64,000 bases of DNA from Parapristionchus giblindavisi. Lineage: Eukaryota > Nematoda > Chromadorea > Rhabditida > Diplogasteridae. The stretch spans positions 186,001-250,000 of the forward strand of contig CALSFV010000001.1 in assembly GCA_943737045.1 (NCBI GenBank), read 5' to 3'. The notes below the pieces were generated by a model. It was not told the DNA's origin, did not search any database, and worked only from the letters and a program-made list of their open reading frames with translations. Of the stretch, positions 58,501-64,000 are shown piece after piece; within the stretch, counting starts at the first letter, position 1; each line of letters opens with the position of its first letter. Both the position numbers and the translations under genes were made by a program.

Positions 58501-59080
58501 CCGAATTGGAAAAAAAAAAAGCGTTGATTTTAGTGACGCGACCTCGGCTTATTCCTTTATTTAGTGACGCGACCTCGGCTTATTCCATTATCAAGAAACA
58601 GCAAAGGAGCTAAAATGACTCAAAAACATCCGAAAAAACATTACGAGCTCAAAATGCCCATATATGACAGTTATTTGAAACACAAAATCACCAAGTTCCG
58701 AAAAATTTGAAAAAAACCGTATTTTGCTTTTCCCCGTGGAAAAAACGTTTCAGTAATGTTAATTAATCTTTATAATATTTCTTATAATGTTTTTGAACAT
58801 TTATGTTTTTGGAAGTGAAGGCCTACCTGCTCTTAGAGCCGAGATATCCGCCATCGAAATTACACGCGCGCGCCCCAACTCCGCGCGACCGCTCATCATC
58901 TGCTCTCTCACTCCCACACGCTCTTTCGTGAACAGACAGGGAGAGAAAAAAAGGAGAAGGGAGACTAACATCTGACAACTACACGAAATGGAGATGTTAG
59001 AAAACTCTGAGCGAACAGAGTTGCATTTGAACAACAAAGAACGAGTGAGCCCCCCCCCCAAACCTTCCTCGCGCGCTCTC

Positions 59081-59142
<62 letters not shown>
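59081..59142. repeat. (CT)n microsatellite
   Basis: CT dinucleotide run at the edge of the palindrome loop. Confidence 0.9.
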
Positions 59143-59145
<3 letters not shown>

Positions 59146-59303
59146 AAGGAATGATGAAGTAAAATGTCAAAACTAATGTTAGATAAGATACATTTATTAG
59201 AGAAATCAGTCATAATTGAAAACAATTTACATTGAAATAACATATTACAAAGAGAAATGGACGACAAATTGGCGAACAACGGATGACAATCAAATGAATA
59301 GTG

Positions 59304-59955
59304 CTAGTTACGACGTCCACGTTTTTTGTTCGGCTCTTCCTGTTCGGTGTCGCTCTCTTCACTCTCATCATCACAGAATATCTCGTTCTTGTGTCTCAGA
59401 ATGAGATGTTGCAATGCATCTTCATCGTCAGACTCCTCAACATCATCCTCACTTTCTTCATCCGTCGAATCATGGCGAGGAATGTGTGCGGGCTTCTTCT
59501 TCTCATTTTCTTTCTTCAGTAAACCATTGATAAGGGATTTGATCTGAGTGATGGACAATCTATTCCTCGGAGATATCTTCATTGATCCATCTGCTCTTTT
59601 TGCATTCTTCATGAATTTTTCCGCTTCGTGCGGATTTACCTTCTCTCCCTTCTCTCGTTTCTCTTTGAAGAACTGGCGAATTAATTCGCGTGCATGCTTG
59701 TCGTGCGTATTTCTCTTCTTCGTTTCACGGAGTGCCCATCCCGGGTCGAGGTCAGAAGGTCCATCATGTATCGAACTAGCGACAGCACTGTCAAGAGAAG
59801 CTGTCCACATGTTGATTCCGACAGAACGAGATGCTTGCGCAGTTACATAGTCGTGAATGGTCAACCTTTCGGGCTGATATTCGTGTTTCCCAGTGAAGAT
59901 TTGCTGTTCAAGTTGACCGAATTTACGAAACTCTTTTTTTCTCTCCCTGTCTGTT
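59304..59955 (-). CDS. captured ORF in palindrome loop: charged protein with helix-rich domain
   Basis: An open frame runs from just inside the loop (about 59955, after a TGA in the arm) to TAG at 59304. The first in-frame ATG precedes WTASLD, at about 59810. A block of about 75 residues (GWALRETKKRN..KFMKNAKRADGS..ITQIKSLINGL) looks like a compact helical, possibly helix-turn-helix, DNA-binding domain. It is followed by a strongly acidic tail (DEESEDDVEESDDED) and a basic end (NKKRGRRN). From memory it resembles a domain found in uncharacterised invertebrate proteins with a GWAL..RF..KQ..YL pattern; unverified. AATAAA on the minus strand at 59198-59193, about 110 bp after the stop, suggests a true gene 3' end. 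It may be a captured host gene end or the element's own protein. Confidence 0.55.
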
Positions 59956-61655
59956 CACGAAAGAGCGTGTGGGAGTGAGAGAGCAGATGATGAGCGGTCG
60001 CGCGGAGTTGGGGCGCGCGCGTGTAATTTCGATGGCGGATATCTCGGCTCTAAGAGCAGGTAGGCCTTCACTTCCAAAAACATAAATGTTCAAAAACATT
60101 ATAAGAAATATTATAAAGATTAATTAACATTACTGAAACGTTTTTTCCACGGGGAAAAGCAAAATACGGTTTTTTTCAAATTTTTCGGAACTTGGTGATT
60201 TTGTGTTTCAAATAACTGTCATATATGGGTATTTTGAGCTCGTAATGTTTTTTCGGATGTTTTTGAGTCATTTTAGCTCCTTTGCTGTTTCTTGATAATG
60301 GAATAAGCCGAGGTCGCGTCACTAAATAAAGGAATAAGCCGAGGTCGCGTCACTAAAATCAACGCTTTTTTTTTTCCAATTCGGAAATCCTCTGAAACTT
60401 GGGTCATTTTTAGACACATATGGGTGCAACAAAACGCGCATAGAAGAAAAGTGCACTTTTTCCGATTAGGAAAGTTACGTCACTTTTTCATAAAACCGAC
60501 CGCCCAGCACCGGCGCATGGTCGAAAAATGACGTCATCAAATGGAAAATGTTGCGCAAGATCTCCTCTTTCGATTCTTTTTTTGAAAAAGTGTCTATCAT
60601 TATTTTGAACGGAGTTATGATCATTTTTCTGACGCACACTCGAGCCAAAAAAACCGTACCTGCCAACTTTGACCTACCGCTATTCGAAAATGAGAGCAGA
60701 TATGCAAATTCGGAAAGCGCAGTTCGATAGAGCATCGTTCAAAGTACTTAATCTGAATTTTTCAGGGGGTCGAATTTTCTATGTCCGCGGACCCTCCGAA
60801 ACGGTCGATTTTCTCGCGATTCGTCTCATATATGTTAACTTTTAACAGAAAACGTCTACTCAGACTAATATCGGTTTCCACTCAGCGTTTTAAAGTACTA
60901 CATGAAACTTATATTGACCGATTTTTTTCTTTCTTTCAATTAGCTATGTTCTCTCGTTTCCTTTGTTTACGAGAGAGAGTGAAGTTTATCTATTTTATTT
61001 TTATTTATTTATTTTTTTATTTAGTTAAAAGTTAAATCCAATTAGATGATTCCGAGTAGTCAGTATTGTAAAGACTCTTGAAAAATTGATTAAATTGAAC
61101 TATTGATTTTGCACCTGATTTTGCAGTGCGGAGAGCAAAATTGGCTCGGAGAGATAAAGATGATTTCAAGCAGCCTATGTATATAATAAAGATTCTTGAA
61201 TCCACTACATTCCACTGCAGAAGATTTCTTTGAACTGGCGGACAGTGAATGAGGATCGATTACTGCATTGGCTCGAATGTAATTACCACCAGTGCCAGCT
61301 GAAGACTTCTGGAATAGTATTCATCTGGAATTGGAATGGAATGGAGGACACAGTCCTGTCGAATATGGAGAATTCTCTTGGCAACCCACTAAACCTCACG
61401 ATAGAGTTGTCTAAATATTTTTAAAAAAACATGGAAAAGCAGACTGTAAACGTTGATGTATGTAATGTAGATGCTATGTAGATTAATTTATGGTAGCTGC
61501 TAAATATTGAATTAAAAGAATCTCAGAATAAGCATTATTTAAAATTATAAAATAAATACCCCAGTGTTTTCTTTAACTTTTAGATCGCATCCACCGCCAG
61601 CGACACAGATGCACGTCATTGTAGTGAGTAGAAGGATTTTGAGACGATGTCTCAT

Positions 61656-61957
61656 TTTTGATCTTTGATCTTTCGGCTGAAAATAGAAAGATATGTTCAA
61701 AAGATTGTAGGGTTGGTCAGAACATGATTTTGGAATAAATCATTTCGATTGATTTCAATAATTTGATCACCGATCATGATTATTTTTTATTAAATAAGAA
61801 AAAAAGAAAGCAAAAAAGTAATTTCAAAGCGAAAAGAATAAAAATAGAAAAGAAATAAACGACTCTCCAGAAGAAGGAAGGCACCATGGATATTGAAACG
61901 AGCCCAATAAATCGCTCTCGTGATTTGTGAGCTAAAGAAAGAAACAGGCAAAAATTT
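61656..61957. other. M4 upstream region
   Basis: Contains the leader acceptor and AAAGATC units of M4 and the spacer conserved before tRNA-Asp in the other modules. No further gene. Confidence 0.5.
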
Positions 61958-62029
61958 CTCTATGGCCGGGAATTGAACCCGGGTCTCGCATGTGACAGAC
62001 GCGGATACTAACCACTATACTACCAGAGA
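61958..62029 (-). tRNA. tRNA-Asp (GTC), one acceptor mismatch
   Basis: Identical to the copy at 33145-33216 except that the 3' acceptor strand reads CCATAGA instead of CCAGAGA, leaving one unpaired position. Anticodon, D- and T-arms are intact. It may be functional or starting to decay. Confidence 0.85.
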
Positions 62030-62152
62030 CATGTCGTGCGATCAGTGAGAAGAGACTGATATGGACCGATCTCTTCACAGAGGTCCCTTCAATTTCCACA
62101 CCATTTGATTAAATTTTGTGTGTAACAGAACATTGAACAATGAAGAGGTCGA

Positions 62153-62186
<34 letters not shown>

Positions 62187-63115
62187 AATGAATTGGTGGT
62201 GTTCCACATCTGAACCTCAATGCCTGATATGATAAATAATTGAATAGGTGATAATTACATTCGAGCCAATGCAGTAATCGATCCGGATTGACTGTCCGCC
62301 AGTACAAATCAATCTTCGGCAGTGGAATGTAGTGGATTCTGTGATGCAACGAATGATTGATCTATGGTCAGGCTCATTCCTTTTTTTAGTCTAGCACCAA
62401 TTGCAACACAATTTGCAAATTAATTAATAGTTCAAGAATTTTTATATTGATTTCCTTATTTTAGTCTAGCATCAATTGCAACACAATTTGCAAATTAATT
62501 AATAGTTCAAGAATTTTTATATTGATGACTCCTTGGAATCATCCCAAGTCAATTTTGCACTCCGCTTTGGCAACATTCTATCGTAAACAAAGAAAGTGAG
62601 AAAAAAAATTACGAGAATAAACAATATTATGCGTTTGACAAATACGCTTTGTATTACGAGACATGAGACTTTTTGTACCACTTTGAATTGTTAAATTAAA
62701 TTAATTGGGTAATTTAATGGGAAAAAGGTATACTGTGAAATATCATTTTATAATTTTTTTTGCTAGTCTGGGAAGCTTCAAAAAATCAGTCACTTATGTT
62801 GTGTTTCATATAACAAGAAATCCTGAAACATATGCGAGTGAAAAATATTCATTTTAGACTGTTTTTAAAGCACTCGCCGGGTTAATTTGAAACTCTCCGC
62901 TGTGGCCACACTTTCTCGTAAACAAAGAAAGTGAGATTGACAGAGCGGAGAGATTCAAAATAGCCCGGGTTGTGCCTTTAAATAACTTTGATAATAATTC
63001 ATTATCGATTTTAACGCTTATTTATCATTCAATCTTCATTAATTTTTCATTTCTAATAAGAATTCTTAAAATTATTGCATTTCATAATTCTGAAAAATTA
63101 ATCTGTTTTGTATAG
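62030..63115. other. M4-G4 junction region
   Basis: Same layout as 33217-34100: (TTA)n tract (62153-62182), inverted copy of M exon 2 flank (62240-62345), then G intron 4. A tandem duplication of about 85 bp (TAGTCTAGCA..ATTTTTATATTGAT) occurs at 62377-62450 and 62463-62525. The intron 4 MITE A is at 62865-62982. Confidence 0.6.
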
Positions 63116-64000
63116 GTAACATCCACGATCTTTATGCACATCCGAGGTCGGCAATTGTCCAGTGATTTCTGGTGTTCAGATCGATATTATAATGGATCGA
63201 TGAGAGAGGTAGACAAACATTAGTATTTATTTTATTTTGGCAGTTTTCAAATGAAGGGGTTCAGAATTCGAGAAACTATTGATCTTCTATCTATACTATT
63301 TCATAATGTTATGAAAACGTTGAGGACTTTAAAAATTTACGTATCGTCTAATCGTCTGTGAATTCACTTCCAATCGAAATTTTTTTTGGGAAATCAAAAT
63401 TTAAAATAAGTACTCTGCAGGTTCTCGACATTCTTCACACGTCTTGCCTGGTTGCAGCTCTCGCATTGAATCTCGCAACTCTCATTCAACGATTGGTATC
63501 AGGTTTGTTTCTGGTGTTTCCTCACAAACCGCATTTGGATAATATTATTATATATTATTAAATTATAAAATTGTATAAATATTAATGGAAAAATTAAAAG
63601 AAAGCACGTATAAAGTGGACAAATTTTTAGGATTAGTCTTATGAAGAATTTGAGACAATCTACTTTAAGACAGCTTTGTTTTTTCGAACGTTACTAACGT
63701 TACTACAAATACAGTGATATTTATTTTTTCGAAAGTCAACAAAATTAGTTACCACTAACAATAAATATCAAATTGATTTATGCATGGGAAGGTACAGATA
63801 CAAGGGACACTTCTATCTTGAGATATTCTTCTGCCTTCGTAATGTGACCATGCCAATTCATGCCAACTCATGCCAGTTCGAGTTTATTCATTGGCATTAT
63901 TGTCTGCAGGAACTCGCGATTCGTCGAGTGATATAGGAGCGACTCTCACTCTGCTCCTCGCATTGCCTCATTCTACAATGGACGCGATACTATGGCAGTT
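63116..64000 (+). pseudogene. G4: receptor gene lacking exons 1-4, cut by window end
   Basis: Exon 5 63116-63208, exon 6 63421-63502 and exon 7 from 63910 run past the window end, all in frame. Exons 1-4 are absent from the same intron 4 breakpoint as G2. Exon 6 begins VLDILHTSCLVAALALN. Confidence 0.75.

Larger units (their letters stand above)
58066..60828. mobile_element. 2.76 kb TATA-flanked palindrome with captured ORF in its loop
   Basis: The ends TGAGAGGAATCG and CGATTCGTCTCA are flanked by TATA (58062-58065 and 60829-60832). The M2 intron has the empty site ACAATATATATATATTAAC. Arms of about 890 bp are near identical (for example GTGACGCGACCTCGGCTTAT tandem pairs). The 990 bp loop carries a minus-strand ORF with a 3' UTR and a (CT)n tract. 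The arms themselves show no transposase. Confidence 0.85.
55543..61655 (-). pseudogene. M4: mucin-like gene with lost exon 1 donor and palindrome insertion
   Basis: Exons: 61655 to about 61560 (ATG, leader), 61410-61287, 58055-57949, 57820-57668 and 57500-55543. Exons 2-5 keep family phases; exon 4 is 39 bp (13 codons) shorter. As in M3, the GTAAAC donor after exon 1 is deleted. The remaining GGG-GTATTT donor would be out of phase with exon 2 and meet a TGA. A 2.76 kb palindrome sits in intron 2 only 10 bp from exon 3. Exon 5 is almost identical to M1 over most of its length but lacks the M1 stop. Either a dead copy with a still-open last exon or one using an unseen 5' exon. Confidence 0.6.

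Noticed and set aside
58787..58975. 62-codon frame in the left palindrome arm
   Set aside because: Mirrored in the right arm; no supporting features.

Overview
The window looks like nuclear DNA of a nematode, probably a rhabditid or diplogastrid. Genes are split into many short exons of about 80-200 bp, introns end in TTTTCAG-type acceptors, and a splice acceptor lies 15-45 bp before the start codon in both gene families, as expected for spliced-leader trans-splicing. The DNA is AT-rich and full of small palindromic transposons. The species cannot be named from the sequence; nematode is an inference from gene structure.

Bases 1-14245 hold no gene I can support. They are a patchwork of MITEs, foldback elements, simple repeats, LINE-like relics and one tRNA-like Pol III element. 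From 14246 to the end the window is a partly decayed tandem array of one module: a plus-strand seven-transmembrane receptor-like gene (G) facing, tail to tail, a minus-strand gene (M) for a secreted Ser/Thr-rich mucin-like protein, usually followed by a tRNA-Asp. Order: G1 (14246-22180, complete), M1 (32840-22819), tRNA-Asp, G2 (34101-36081, last four exons only), M2 (40315-36724), tRNA-Asp fragment, a 2.75 kb palindrome, tRNA-Arg, tRNA-Tyr, G3 (45793-50358, complete), M3 (54606-51247), M4 (61655-55543), tRNA-Asp, G4 (63116 onward, last exons, cut by the window end).

I rebuilt the exons by hand. G1 and G3 each give 321 codons in eight exons with matching phases. M2 gives 828 codons in five exons: signal peptide, a four-cysteine N-terminal region, then a mucin-like tail. 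M1 has an in-frame stop in its last exon. M3 and M4 have lost the exon 1 splice donor.

Comparing copies exposes many insertions with empty sites: a 3.8 kb LTR element carrying only a Gag-like zinc-knuckle ORF in the last intron of G1 (duplicated target CTGA); nested foldback elements filling a 7 kb intron of M1; a 2.76 kb palindrome carrying a captured ORF inside M4; a GC-rich palindromic minisatellite element after G3; and several MITEs. I see no CRISPR array, operon or other prokaryotic system.
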